A DNA stretch of 64,000 bases from Opitutia bacterium (GTDB taxonomy: Bacteria > Verrucomicrobiota > Verrucomicrobiia > Opitutales > UBA953): NCBI GenBank assembly GCA_003569245.1, contig BGOM01000015.1:1-64000 (forward strand), read 5' to 3'. The position numbers and the translations under genes were made by a program. Shown in pieces: positions 44,927-53,334 of this stretch. Numbering within the stretch: position 1 is the stretch's first letter; each line of letters opens with the position of its first letter. The notes under the pieces are model-generated. The model was not told the DNA's origin. It saw nothing but the letters and a program-made list of their open reading frames with translations, and did not search any database.

Positions 44927-44954
44927 GAGGGGCTGTCGGTCGGCCCCTCTTTTT
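44927..44954 (+). terminator. Intrinsic terminator after Gly-rich peptide
   Basis: GAGGGGC / GCCCCTC stem with a 9-nt loop followed by TTTTT. This closes the small-peptide transcript. Confidence 0.85.
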
Positions 44955-45060
44955 CCCAATATATCGAAACAGCGTAGAGGAATCCTAGACGGATTCCCGC
45001 CGCTGCTCTCCTCGAACGATTCTCACCCAACCTCTTTATTTAACTACCCCTTCTCTTCCC

Positions 45061-46512
45061 ATGAAACCGATCATTCCCTCCATGCCCTTCCTGGGCTTCC
45101 CTTCCGACCTGGTGCTCGCCGGGTTCCGGCCGGTCCGCGGCCTGCTGGTCGAGACGCCGGCGCCGGCCCTCACGCCCGAACAGGCGCGCGGCGAGTTCGA
45201 GTCGCTGGGCGACCTGCTCGACCTGCATGATCCGCGGCCGCTGCTCGCGGCGATCGCCCGCGAGATGGGCTATGACGCCGACCTGATCGCGGCGGGCGAG
45301 TGCGAGACGGGGGTGCCGGGGCATTCCTGGACGACGTATTGCGACGAGTCGTGGTTGCCGATGCTGGTGCGCTGGGAGGCGGGCGACGCCCAGCTGGTGC
45401 TGTCCTTGTGCGAGACGTTCGAACGCGGGGGCCGGCCGGACCTGCGCCTGACGGTCCTGGGGGATGCGGCGGCGTTGCCGATCCTGCGCCGGCTGGCGGT
45501 GGCGCTCTCCCCGTTCCACTTGTGCCGGCCCGACCTGTGCCAAGGGCCGGTGGCATTCGACGGGCGGACGCATTCGCTGCTCGTGCCCGAGATCGCCTTG
45601 AACCGCTTCGGGATCGGCGCCCATGTCTGCGGGGACGCAGCGGGGCGGATCGGCGCGGCGCGGGCGGAGGGGCTGGCCGACATCGCACGGTCGTGCAACC
45701 TGAGCTCGATGCAGGTGGAGGTGACGGGGATGAAGCCGGACGAGCTCCAGCTCTGGCTGCCCCCGGGACCGGGGCCGACCATGACCTACCCGGCCGACCG
45801 GGCGCTGGCGCCGGAAATCATCGAGTTGATCCAACGGCAGAGCGTCGGGGAAGTCCGCCGACTGGCGACCGAGGCGATCGCCAGCCGCCTCGAGGGGCGG
45901 GCGGAATTCGGACGACGTCCGGATAACTTGCTCTTCGGGATGGGGCAGCAGTCTCCGACGCTCATCGCGCAGCGCCTGCACCTGGCGGGTCTGCTCCACG
46001 AGATCGAGTACCTGCCGGTCGACCGCAAGGGGCTGTTCAGCCGGCCGTTCGGCACCTACCAGCTGGCCCTGGGCGACACCTCGGTCGGGCCGGCGTTCCG
46101 GCGACCCGACGACGAGGTGCTCGCGGGCACCGAGCATCGCACCTACGGGCGGGAGGCCACGACCGGGATCGACTTGTTGGGGCTCGGGATCCTGGCGGTG
46201 GAGCACTACCTGAAGCACCTGCGGTCGGGCCAACCGCCCGCCGAACTGCGCGAGCCGCCGAAGGCCGGCATCCCTGTGCCGGAATTCGGGGATATGCGAA
46301 AGTTGCCCGGCGCTCCGCGCGCGCGGTTGATGCCGATCGAGAAGCCGTCCTTCGGTATCCATCTCGGCCTGCCGGTACGCGTAGACCGTAGCGTAGTCGT
46401 CTGGCGGTCGGACGATCCGCAGGCGCTCGCGATCGACTTCGCGGCGGGAACGGGCGGGGTCCACCTCGCGGGGATGCGGAGGTGTCCGGTGCCGGTGAAG
46501 GCGGGGAGGTGA
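45061..46512 (+). CDS. Uncharacterised ~480 aa protein, paralogue P3
   Basis: The protein has 483 residues and is high-GC. It shares with the proteins at 9534 and 50885 the N-terminal pattern GYDADLIAAGECETGVPGHS then LPMLVRW, and the C-terminal GLPVRVDRSVVVWR...PQALAIDF. It diverges more than the other two, and its N-terminus has extra residues (PIIPSMPFLGFP). No signal peptide and no catalytic motif are seen. It follows the small Gly-rich gene's terminator. Confidence 0.82.
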   Translation: MKPIIPSMPFLGFPSDLVLAGFRPVRGLLVETPAPALTPEQARGEFESLGDLLDLHDPRPLLAAIAREMGYDADLIAAGECETGVPGHSWTTYCDESWLPMLVRWEAGDAQLVLSLCETFERGGRPDLRLTVLGDAAALPILRRLAVALSPFHLCRPDLCQGPVAFDGRTHSLLVPEIALNRFGIGAHVCGDAAGRIGAARAEGLADIARSCNLSSMQVEVTGMKPDELQLWLPPGPGPTMTYPADRALAPEIIELIQRQSVGEVRRLATEAIASRLEGRAEFGRRPDNLLFGMGQQSPTLIAQRLHLAGLLHEIEYLPVDRKGLFSRPFGTYQLALGDTSVGPAFRRPDDEVLAGTEHRTYGREATTGIDLLGLGILAVEHYLKHLRSGQPPAELREPPKAGIPVPEFGDMRKLPGAPRARLMPIEKPSFGIHLGLPVRVDRSVVVWRSDDPQALAIDFAAGTGGVHLAGMRRCPVPVKAGR

Positions 46513-46830
46513 GGGAGGGGAGGATCGAGGATTGAGTCGATGGGAGGGTCGATGGTTGAGTCGAGGACAGAGAGCTGAGTCGAGGGGAGGAGGGCGGAGT
46601 GCAGAGTACTGAGTACGGATACGGAGTTGATCAGTTGGCCGGTTGGTCGAAGGAGATACACGGACCAGCGGGGACGCTGGTCCCTACCTGGAGGCAGGGG
46701 AGGTGGCGGGGGCAGCACGCGGTGCTGCCCCTACCCGCGCGCGGGGCTGCGGGGGCATTGGTCCCTGCCGGCGCGAACGGGGTTCGCGAGTGGTTGGGGG
46801 ATTCCGTTGTCGCATGAAAAGGTGCCGGTG
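46513..46830. repeat. Intergenic repeat mosaic 7
   Basis: The mosaics resume here, right after P3: 'gagtcgag' tandem H module (46516-46610), 'ttggccggttgg' F module (~46627), hairpin A (46661-46687), hairpin B (46709-46735), and the 'gcgaacggggttcgcgag' E module (~46775-46805). A promoter-like AT-rich stretch 46831-46920 precedes the next gene. Confidence 0.8.
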
Positions 46831-46953
46831 GGTCGCCGGATTATTATACTAGGCTCCAAGGAGGTCGCTCAAGGCCCCGGGATGCTGATAGTAAATGCTA
46901 AAATAGGTTCGCAAGCAGACGAGGAATGCTAGGATTCACTCAACCCCACGACC

Positions 46954-47913
46954 ATGCCGCGCACCCACGGACTGACCGCCCTCGCCATCCTCCACAACGT
47001 CACCGCGGCCCTCGCGTTGTTGGCCCTGACCGGGCGCACGATCAATCCCGCCGCCGACAACGCTTCGTTCGTGTCGGTGATACAGGTCTGTGCTTTCGCC
47101 TTCTTCACGGTGATCGTTCGCCGCGCCTGGGCCAGCATCGACGGTGGTACCAACGGGGTTAGCCCGGCCAAGGCCCAAGGCTTCCTGTTCATTCCCTTCT
47201 TCAACTTCTACTGGATCTTCCCCGCCCTGGTCTCCCTAGCCACCCAGACCAACGCCAAGGCGGATTCCTCGAACGTGAGCGGAGGTAAGCTGACCCGAGG
47301 CTTTGGCCTGGTCATCGCCATCCTGTTCTGCGTGACGAGCCTGACCGACCTGCATGCTTCGCTGGCCTGGTTGCATCTGCTGGTCTACGCCACCTATGTG
47401 GGCTTCACGGTAACCTATATCTGGCAAATTCGCCGGGCCGCGGCGGCCTTCGACGCCCATACGGCTCCGGCTTTAAGCGAACCGACCAAGATGCCTACCG
47501 TGGGCATTGCCGGCATCATCTATGGCGCGGGTGTCGCCGCGCTCCTGCTTGCCGCGCTCGGCAACCTGGTCTTGCTCTCCCCCGAAGCGGTGCAAGCAAG
47601 GCTCCAGTCGAAGGGATACACGACCCGAATCTCCGACCGAGATCGCATTGAAGGATGGTTCGGCAGCGGCCGTGACGTTCTCCGGGGAACCGGGGTGACC
47701 GAGATCAAGGAGCTGCGCGTTTATCGGGGCGATGATCGGGTCGCAGGTGTCTACCTTGCGACGGGCAACCTCACCAGCGACGCGGAACAAATCGTCGCCA
47801 CTAAACTTTCGACCCGTGTCGAGCGTTCAGGCAACACTATCTACTTCAAGGCCTACATCCGTGAACCCGCCCAAGACAACGTCGATATCAAGGCTTGGCT
47901 GGCCGCTTTTTGA
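46954..47913 (+). CDS. Hypothetical multipass membrane protein
   Basis: The protein has 319 residues. About five hydrophobic helices are visible at ~8-28, 42-58, 75-95, 112-150 and 180-208, followed by a soluble C-terminal ~105 residues (RISDRDRIEGWFGSGRDVLR, NTIYFKAYIREP) with a strand-rich pattern. No family is recognised. The stop is 10 bp before the start of the secreted-protein gene, so the two form an operon. Confidence 0.72.
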   Translation: MPRTHGLTALAILHNVTAALALLALTGRTINPAADNASFVSVIQVCAFAFFTVIVRRAWASIDGGTNGVSPAKAQGFLFIPFFNFYWIFPALVSLATQTNAKADSSNVSGGKLTRGFGLVIAILFCVTSLTDLHASLAWLHLLVYATYVGFTVTYIWQIRRAAAAFDAHTAPALSEPTKMPTVGIAGIIYGAGVAALLLAALGNLVLLSPEAVQARLQSKGYTTRISDRDRIEGWFGSGRDVLRGTGVTEIKELRVYRGDDRVAGVYLATGNLTSDAEQIVATKLSTRVERSGNTIYFKAYIREPAQDNVDIKAWLAAF

Positions 47914-47923
47914 TTCACCGACC

Positions 47924-48370
47924 ATGCGCAAACTCATCCTCGCCTGTTTCCTGCTCCCCCTCGCCGCCTTCGGCGGCGTGCTCGACGAGTTGTTCGACAA
48001 CCCCGAACTCCAGATCGCGACTGTCATCAACATGCGGTCTCCGAAATTCCGCGAGACCTGGAAGACGCGGTTCGCCGATTCCGCCAATTTCGAGAAGGCC
48101 AACGCGGTCATCGACTCGCTCAAGGTGCTTGCGTTCTGTGAACTAGAATCGGAAGGCCATAAAATCAAGATGGTCATCGGCGTCGGAGAAATCACCAAGA
48201 AGGCCGAGAACATCCTCAAGGAACAGAAAATCCCCTCCGGACTTATCCACGAGGACGGGGTGATCTTCGAAGTTTCCGTGGACGGTAAAACACTTAAGGG
48301 CCCTGAACTTGAGGCGTTCGCCAAGGAGATGGAAGCCGAAGACAAGCCCGAGCCGAAGAAGAAGCGCTGA
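47924..48370 (+). CDS. Hypothetical secreted protein
   Basis: The protein has 148 residues from the ATG before RKLILACFLLPLAAFG, a signal peptide, which decides this start over the longer ORF. The mature part is mixed alpha/beta (INMRSPKFRETWKTRF, HKIKMVIGVGEITKKA) and ends very basic and acidic (EMEAEDKPEPKKKR). It is probably periplasmic. The role is unknown. Its 3' end runs into repeat D in inverted orientation. Confidence 0.7.
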   Translation: MRKLILACFLLPLAAFGGVLDELFDNPELQIATVINMRSPKFRETWKTRFADSANFEKANAVIDSLKVLAFCELESEGHKIKMVIGVGEITKKAENILKEQKIPSGLIHEDGVIFEVSVDGKTLKGPELEAFAKEMEAEDKPEPKKKR

Positions 48371-48399
48371 GGCTGATAGACTGGTTGGCCAATGGGCCG

Positions 48400-48595
48400 G
48401 GGTCGGCCTTCGGCAACGGGGTCAGGCACATCATCGCTGCGCGAGATGAAGCCAGACCCCATGCTTTGGCCGCGGACCAGCGAGGACGCTGGTCCCTACC
48501 GCGCGAACGGGGTTCGCGAGCGGTTGGGGGTTAGCGGTTGGCGGTTAGGGCTGAGAGGCTGCTAGGGCAGCACGCGGTGCTGCCCCTACCAGGGG
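48400..48595. repeat. Intergenic repeat mosaic 8
   Basis: Hairpin D in inverted orientation (~48413-48462, 'ggcacatcatcgctgcgcga'), hairpin A (~48475-48500), the 'gcgaacggggttcgcgag' E module with 'gcggttgggggttagcggtt' (48503-48550), and hairpin B (48567-48592). Confidence 0.8.
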
Positions 48596-48642
48596 TCTGC
48601 CTTTGGCCTTTCCCCGCTCTTGGGTATTCTTAATACAACGGC

Positions 48643-50421
48643 ATGCCCCTCGAAGCGGAAGATTTCCATTACCTGACGATCCTGCGCGAGCTGGAGAAGG
48701 CGCTGGCCCGGCTGGATCGCAAGGCGACCCGGAACGACCGACGCCAGACGTACCGGACGACGGAGGCTTTCCGCTCGGCCTTGCCGAAGCTGAGCGAGAA
48801 AGGGGTCGGGGCGAACATCGCGGTGGCGCTGCGGGCTTCCGCCGAGTTGCTCGCCGAGACCGAAGCGGCGAGCGCGCAGGTGATCCGCGAGCAAACCGAG
48901 GTCCGGCCGCGACTGGCGCGCCTGGCGGCGGGGGACTGGCCGCCGCTGGTGCCGGCGGCCCGGATGGTCGAGCGGTTCACGGCCCTGACGATCGGCAAGC
49001 ATGCGGAGGACCCGGCGAGCCCGCTGGCCGAGCATGCAGAGGAGGCCTTCCGCCTGGCGGTCCTGCCGGCGCTCGCCTGGGGACTCGTCGCCCATCTTTA
49101 CGAGCTGCCGGAGAACCTCCGCGGTGATGCGCAGCAGGCGCTGGCCCGCCACTTCCGCGGGAAACCCCAACCCTACCAGACCGAAATCCGCCTGAGCGAC
49201 GAGGAGGAGCCGCTGACCTTCCGTTATCTCCGGATGGTCGAGGGCTGGTTGCGCGTCCTCGAAGGGGAGTCCGCCTGGCAGCTCGCAGCGGAACGCATCA
49301 CGAGCTTGCGCGGCGAGCTCGCCAAGTTGCTGGAGCGCCGGCTGACCGACCTCGACACGCATCTGTGGGAACTGCTGGGCGACCACTACACCGCGCAGGT
49401 CGCCGGCTCGCAACGCGCCCGGGTCGTGGCCCAGGCGTCCGAACATTCGCGGCATAGCGCGGGCTTCCTGCGTAACCGCCTGCAGCTCTTCGCCGCGGCC
49501 AACGCGACTGGTCTGCGGAAGTTCCGCCTCCAGACCGAGCGCAACCTCAAGCAGGCGGTGGCCCATAAGTTCGCGGCAGAACAAGAGAGCGCCCCCGCCC
49601 CGGGCGACCAGGCCGCGGCCGGACGCGAGGCCTGCGGGGCGGCCTTCTGGCTGGCCCGGGCCTGCTTCGGGCACGCGACGAAGGTGCCGACGGAGCATCA
49701 GTACGCCGCCTCGAAGAAGGTGCTGCTCCTGCTGTTGCGCGCCGCGGCGCTGCTGAAGGGCGAACCGGATCTCCAGCGGACCTGCGTGCGCTACGCCGCC
49801 GGCTTCGCCACGAACCCGCGCTACATCCGCTCCGGGCTGGTCCTCGATTTCCAGGAACGACTGGTCGACCTCTACGCCGGACTGCCGGGCGCCCGGCGCT
49901 CCCTGACCAACCTCTTCCGGGGGCGGATCTACTGGCAACGCTGGCAGGCGGAGCTGGTCGATGACGCGCACAAGGCGGTCGAGTTCTACGGTGCGGCGCT
50001 GAAGGACTATCGCGACCCTGAGCACGGCTTCGACGCCGAAGCACCGGTGCATTTCTTCCCCGAGCTGCAGATCCTGCTCCAGGAGGTCCGCAAGCGCAAG
50101 GACCGCGAGCTGCACACCCTCGAGGTCGTGGACTTCATCACCCAGCGCAATTACGGCATCTATTTCGACGTCAAGGAAGAGGAACGCATGCTCACGGCCG
50201 GCCTCGACGAATACGCCGATTTCAAGTCGGACTGCTTCCAGCGGCTGCGGAAGCGCCTGAAGGCGAGCGCGGTGAAGCACGAGTCCCTGGAAGATACGGA
50301 TTGGGAAAACCTCGGGGACACCGCCTTGGTGTTGGCCGAGATGGATCCCACGACCGACTATTACCAGACGCTGATCAACGACCTGAAGACGATTCCGGGG
50401 ATGAGGTTTGGGAGGAAGTAG
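48643..50421 (+). CDS. Large helical protein, family H copy 2
   Basis: The protein has 592 residues, high-GC, almost wholly helical, without signal or membrane segment. It shares with the island protein at 40299-42185 the signatures RYAAGFATNPRYI (~380-395) and PEL...ITQRNYGIYFD..EEERMLTAGL (~470-520). Central helices are charged (GLRKFRLQTERNLKQAVAHK). The function is unknown. P2 lies 460 bp downstream on the same strand, with a repeat mosaic between. The ATG before PLEAEDFHYL follows a TA-rich stretch. Confidence 0.8.
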   Translation: MPLEAEDFHYLTILRELEKALARLDRKATRNDRRQTYRTTEAFRSALPKLSEKGVGANIAVALRASAELLAETEAASAQVIREQTEVRPRLARLAAGDWPPLVPAARMVERFTALTIGKHAEDPASPLAEHAEEAFRLAVLPALAWGLVAHLYELPENLRGDAQQALARHFRGKPQPYQTEIRLSDEEEPLTFRYLRMVEGWLRVLEGESAWQLAAERITSLRGELAKLLERRLTDLDTHLWELLGDHYTAQVAGSQRARVVAQASEHSRHSAGFLRNRLQLFAAANATGLRKFRLQTERNLKQAVAHKFAAEQESAPAPGDQAAAGREACGAAFWLARACFGHATKVPTEHQYAASKKVLLLLLRAAALLKGEPDLQRTCVRYAAGFATNPRYIRSGLVLDFQERLVDLYAGLPGARRSLTNLFRGRIYWQRWQAELVDDAHKAVEFYGAALKDYRDPEHGFDAEAPVHFFPELQILLQEVRKRKDRELHTLEVVDFITQRNYGIYFDVKEEERMLTAGLDEYADFKSDCFQRLRKRLKASAVKHESLEDTDWENLGDTALVLAEMDPTTDYYQTLINDLKTIPGMRFGRK

Positions 50422-50429
50422 GGGTGCGC

Positions 50430-50730
50430 GCGAACTGAGTTCGCGGGGGGCAGATTAGAGTGCTGAATCGAGTACAGAGTGCTGAATCGAGGGCGGAGTC
50501 GATGATTGGGTCGATGGTAGGGTCGATCTTGGAGTCGAGGGTGGAGTCGAGGGGAGGCGAATACTAGTTGACCGGTTGACCGGTTGGCCAGTTGGCCGGA
50601 GGAGAGACACGGACCAGCGGGGACGCTGGTCCCTACCTAGAGGCAGGTAGGGCTGACCGTCCTCGGTCGGCCGGGGATCCCTACCGGCGCTAACGGAGTT
50701 CGCGAGCGGTTGGGGGATAGCGGTTGGCGG
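50430..50730. repeat. Intergenic repeat mosaic 9
   Basis: H tandem (50455-50560), F tandem 'ttgaccggttgaccggttgg' (50567-50598), hairpin A (50611-50637) head-to-head with GTAG hairpin C (50647-50675), so that 'CCTACCTagaggcAGGTAGGG' forms between them, and E module (~50690-50730). Confidence 0.8.
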
Positions 50731-50771
50731 TTGGGGCTGCGCCTACCAGGGGCGTTTTGGGAAATCGGGCC

Positions 50772-50839
50772 TTTTTCGTGCGACGTGGGACGCCTAGGCG
50801 GGGGCGGGATATGGTTTTGCGAGGCGTGCTTTGTGCGAC
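50772..50839 (+). promoter_or_regulatory. Paired TGCGAC upstream motif of paralogue P2
   Basis: TTTTTCGTGCGAC (50772-50784) and TTTGTGCGAC (50830-50839) lie 55 bp apart, 46 bp before the P2 start. The counterpart at P1 has a 45-bp spacing. No such pair is seen upstream of P3. Confidence 0.4.
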
Positions 50840-50884
50840 TTTCGCCCTCGGCATAGTTTTGGGCTAGGGACCCCTATTTATGCC

Positions 50885-52327
50885 ATGCTACCCCTCCAAT
50901 CCATCCCCACCGAGATTATCCGCAAGACCTTCGAACCGACCCGCGGTTTCATCCTCGCCCTCGACGTCGCCCTGGCGCCCGAGGACCGCCCGCTGCGCCA
51001 CCTGGCCGGGGCGACGATGAGCCCGCTGAGCGCCGACAAGGCCGGCGAGCTGGCCGTCGACTTCGACCCGCTCTTCCAGGTCTTCGTCGACCTGTTCGGT
51101 TATGACCTCGCGCTGCTGCGCGCCGGCGATGGCGACTGTGGCGTCGACGGCCACGACTGGAACCTGTTCGGCCGTCGCGACCGGATCCCGCTCGTGATCC
51201 GTTGGCGGATGCCGGCGGGCGCCGAAGCGATCCTGGCGATCGGCGACAAGCACGAGGGCGTCTCCGACCTGTATCTCACGGGCGTGGCCAACCGCGCGAT
51301 GGAGCCGCACTTGGCCAAGGTCTTCGCGGCGCTGCGGGAACTGCCTGCGGTCAACGGCGAGGACGTGATCAACATGCCGGCAGGCAACGTGCTCCAGAAG
51401 CTGGTGACGCCCTACACGCTGACGGATAGCTTCAGTACGGGCCTGGCGGTCGCCGGGGAGAAGCTGGGGCTGACGGCGCTGGCGGAGGCGGAGCTCGCGC
51501 AGCTGCGGTTCTCCTGCGCCATCGGCGGGCGGGCGAGCCACAAGGTGGTCGGCAACCTGACCGCAGCGCGCCGCCGCGAGGTGCTGGCCGATCTCGCGCC
51601 GGGCACGCGGGCGCTCACGCTGACGCCCGAAGGTCGGTTCGCCCTGACGTTCGGGCCGGAGGAGCCGATCCCGGGGACGGTGATCGCGGCGATCCACGCC
51701 CACTCGGTGAAAGACGCCGAACGCACGATGGGTCTGATCCTGCGGGAGTCGTTCAAGCGGCAAGCCGAGCGCGTGCAGGACTACCTGCAGGACGAGGGCT
51801 TGGACATGAACCCGGGGAGCGTCGAGGAGGCCGAGCGCGCGGCGGCGCTGCGCGATGCGATGAGCACGTTCGAGGAGATGGCCGACGAAGTCCGCCTGAA
51901 CCTCCGGGTGACCTTCAGCGACGACTTCAAGGGTACGCCGGCCAAGACGCTGCTCGGGACGCGGCCGCTGCCCGGCCTCCGCGGCGGGCACGTGATGAAC
52001 TCGCCCGACATGCTCTGGCAGGCGCTCTTCCAGGCCTTCCGCGAGACGACCGACCGCCTCATCGACGGCGGCAAGCCCCGTCAGCTCAACGCCCGGATGA
52101 TCGTGAGCGCCGACAAGGAACTGGAGCGCGACCACGAGGCGATGCGCCACCGTTTCGAGTCGCTGACGACCCCCTACTCCACCCTCGTCCGCGGCCTGCC
52201 CATGCGCGTGACCAAGTCGTCGTTCGTCTGGCGCGAGGACGAGGACGAAGGCCTGGCGTGCGATTACGTCTTCGACGCCACCCACCGCGAGCTGCACTTC
52301 GTCGCCCTTTACCGGGCGAGGGTGTGA
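50885..52327 (+). CDS. Uncharacterised ~480 aa protein, paralogue P2
   Basis: The protein has 480 residues from the ATG before LPLQSIPTEIIRK, the start shared with P1. It is the closest paralogue of P1: GYDLALLRAGDGDCGVDGHD then WNLFGRRDRIPLVIRW at ~85-120, and GLPMRVTKSSFVWRED...GLACDY at the C-terminus. The middle (~170-400) is helical and charged. It is soluble with no signal. The helical family H protein upstream is on the same strand, and the same family pair recurs near 40-46 kb. Confidence 0.85.
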   Translation: MLPLQSIPTEIIRKTFEPTRGFILALDVALAPEDRPLRHLAGATMSPLSADKAGELAVDFDPLFQVFVDLFGYDLALLRAGDGDCGVDGHDWNLFGRRDRIPLVIRWRMPAGAEAILAIGDKHEGVSDLYLTGVANRAMEPHLAKVFAALRELPAVNGEDVINMPAGNVLQKLVTPYTLTDSFSTGLAVAGEKLGLTALAEAELAQLRFSCAIGGRASHKVVGNLTAARRREVLADLAPGTRALTLTPEGRFALTFGPEEPIPGTVIAAIHAHSVKDAERTMGLILRESFKRQAERVQDYLQDEGLDMNPGSVEEAERAAALRDAMSTFEEMADEVRLNLRVTFSDDFKGTPAKTLLGTRPLPGLRGGHVMNSPDMLWQALFQAFRETTDRLIDGGKPRQLNARMIVSADKELERDHEAMRHRFESLTTPYSTLVRGLPMRVTKSSFVWREDEDEGLACDYVFDATHRELHFVALYRARV

Positions 52328-52329
52328 TG

Positions 52330-52872
52330 GATAGAGGACGGAGGGCGGAGGGCAGAGTCGAGGGGAGGCAGTGTAGAGTGCTGAATCGAGTACAGAGTGC
52401 TGAGTCGATGGCTGAATCGATGGAGAGGCAGTGGGAAGGCAGGGTTGACCGGTTGACCAGTGGGCCAGTGGGCAAGGGCAATAGAAGCGGCAGCTAGGGC
52501 AGCACGCGGTGCTGCCCCTACCCGCGCGCGGAGCGCGCGATGAGGTTACGGGTACGCTCGATTCAGCACTCGATGCAGCACCCTGCCCCGCGGCGCGAAA
52601 TGAAGCCCGAGGGATACATAGTTGACCGGTTGACCAGTGGGCCAGTTGACCGGAGGCGAGACACGGACCAGCGGGGACGCTGGTCCCTGCCTAGAGGCAG
52701 GTAGGGCTGACCGTCCTCGGTCGGCCGCTGGTCCCTACCTAGCGCGAACAGAGTTCGCGAGCGGTTGGGGGATAGCGGTTGGCGGTTGGGAAGGAACTGA
52801 AAGGTAGCTAGGGCAGCACGCGGTGCTGCCCCTACCCGCGCGCGGACCAGCGGGGACGCTGGTCCCTACCTA
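52330..52872. repeat. Intergenic repeat mosaic 10
   Basis: Order: H tandem (52330-52420), F tandem (~52443), hairpin B (52497-52521), tandem/other modules, F (~52620), hairpin A (52667-52691), GTAG hairpin C (52700-52727), E module (~52740-52785), hairpin B (52811-52836), hairpin A (52845-52870). The last A overlaps the stop codon of the following minus-strand lipoprotein gene, whose TAG abuts GGTAGGG. Confidence 0.82.
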
Positions 52873-53256
52873 GCCGATGCCTTGCTTGGCGCCGTCGGCG
52901 TAGAGGGTGAGGGTGGCTTTGGCGCCGTCCTTGCCCTCGATTTCGACGTCGACCTGGATGGTGCTGGGCGTCCGGCGGACGGCGAGGGTGCGGAGGGTCT
53001 TCGCATAGCCGTGCTTGCGGAGGAAGCGCTTGGCTTCGGCTCCGTTGAGGAGGGTGACGTACTCGCCGAGGGCGGCACGTCCATCGGCCTGGGCGACGGT
53101 GAGCTGGCGGGGGTTGGCGAGGGTCTGGTCGAGCTTGGCCCAGCCGATGACTTGCTCGGGGGTGAGGCTATCCGCCGCGCGTGCGGCGTCAGGCGTAGGC
53201 GAGGTCTGACAGCCAACGAGGGCGAGCAGGGTCAGGAGCGGAAACCAGAGCTTCAT
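52870..53256 (-). CDS. Small lipoprotein
   Basis: The protein has 128 residues. A lipoprotein signal with lipobox LVGC (MKLWFPLLTLLALVGC) is followed by a helical region (~30-70, DSLTPEQVIGWAKLDQT) and a beta-rich end (STIQVDVEIEGKDGAKATLT). It is probably anchored in the inner or outer membrane. No family is recognised. The stop codon lies inside a GTAG hairpin. It is divergent from the TraB-like lipoprotein gene across 78 bp. Confidence 0.75.
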   Translation of the reverse strand: MKLWFPLLTLLALVGCQTSPTPDAARAADSLTPEQVIGWAKLDQTLANPRQLTVAQADGRAALGEYVTLLNGAEAKRFLRKHGYAKTLRTLAVRRTPSTIQVDVEIEGKDGAKATLTLYADGAKQGIG

Positions 53257-53334
53257 GGGTCGGAGGTTGTCCGACCGCGACAGAGACGCCAGCCAAAGCG
53301 TTGACCCAGGGCTGTAATGGTTTAACTCCAAGGG

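Noticed and set aside
45040-46464. 474-aa minus-strand ORF opposite P3
   Set aside because: It is a shadow. The plus strand shows motifs shared with two paralogues and a sensible start, and the minus strand gives only low-complexity Arg/Gln sequence.
48586-50280. 564-aa minus-strand ORF opposite family H copy 2
   Set aside because: Shadow ORF. The plus-strand protein shares specific signatures with the island copy.
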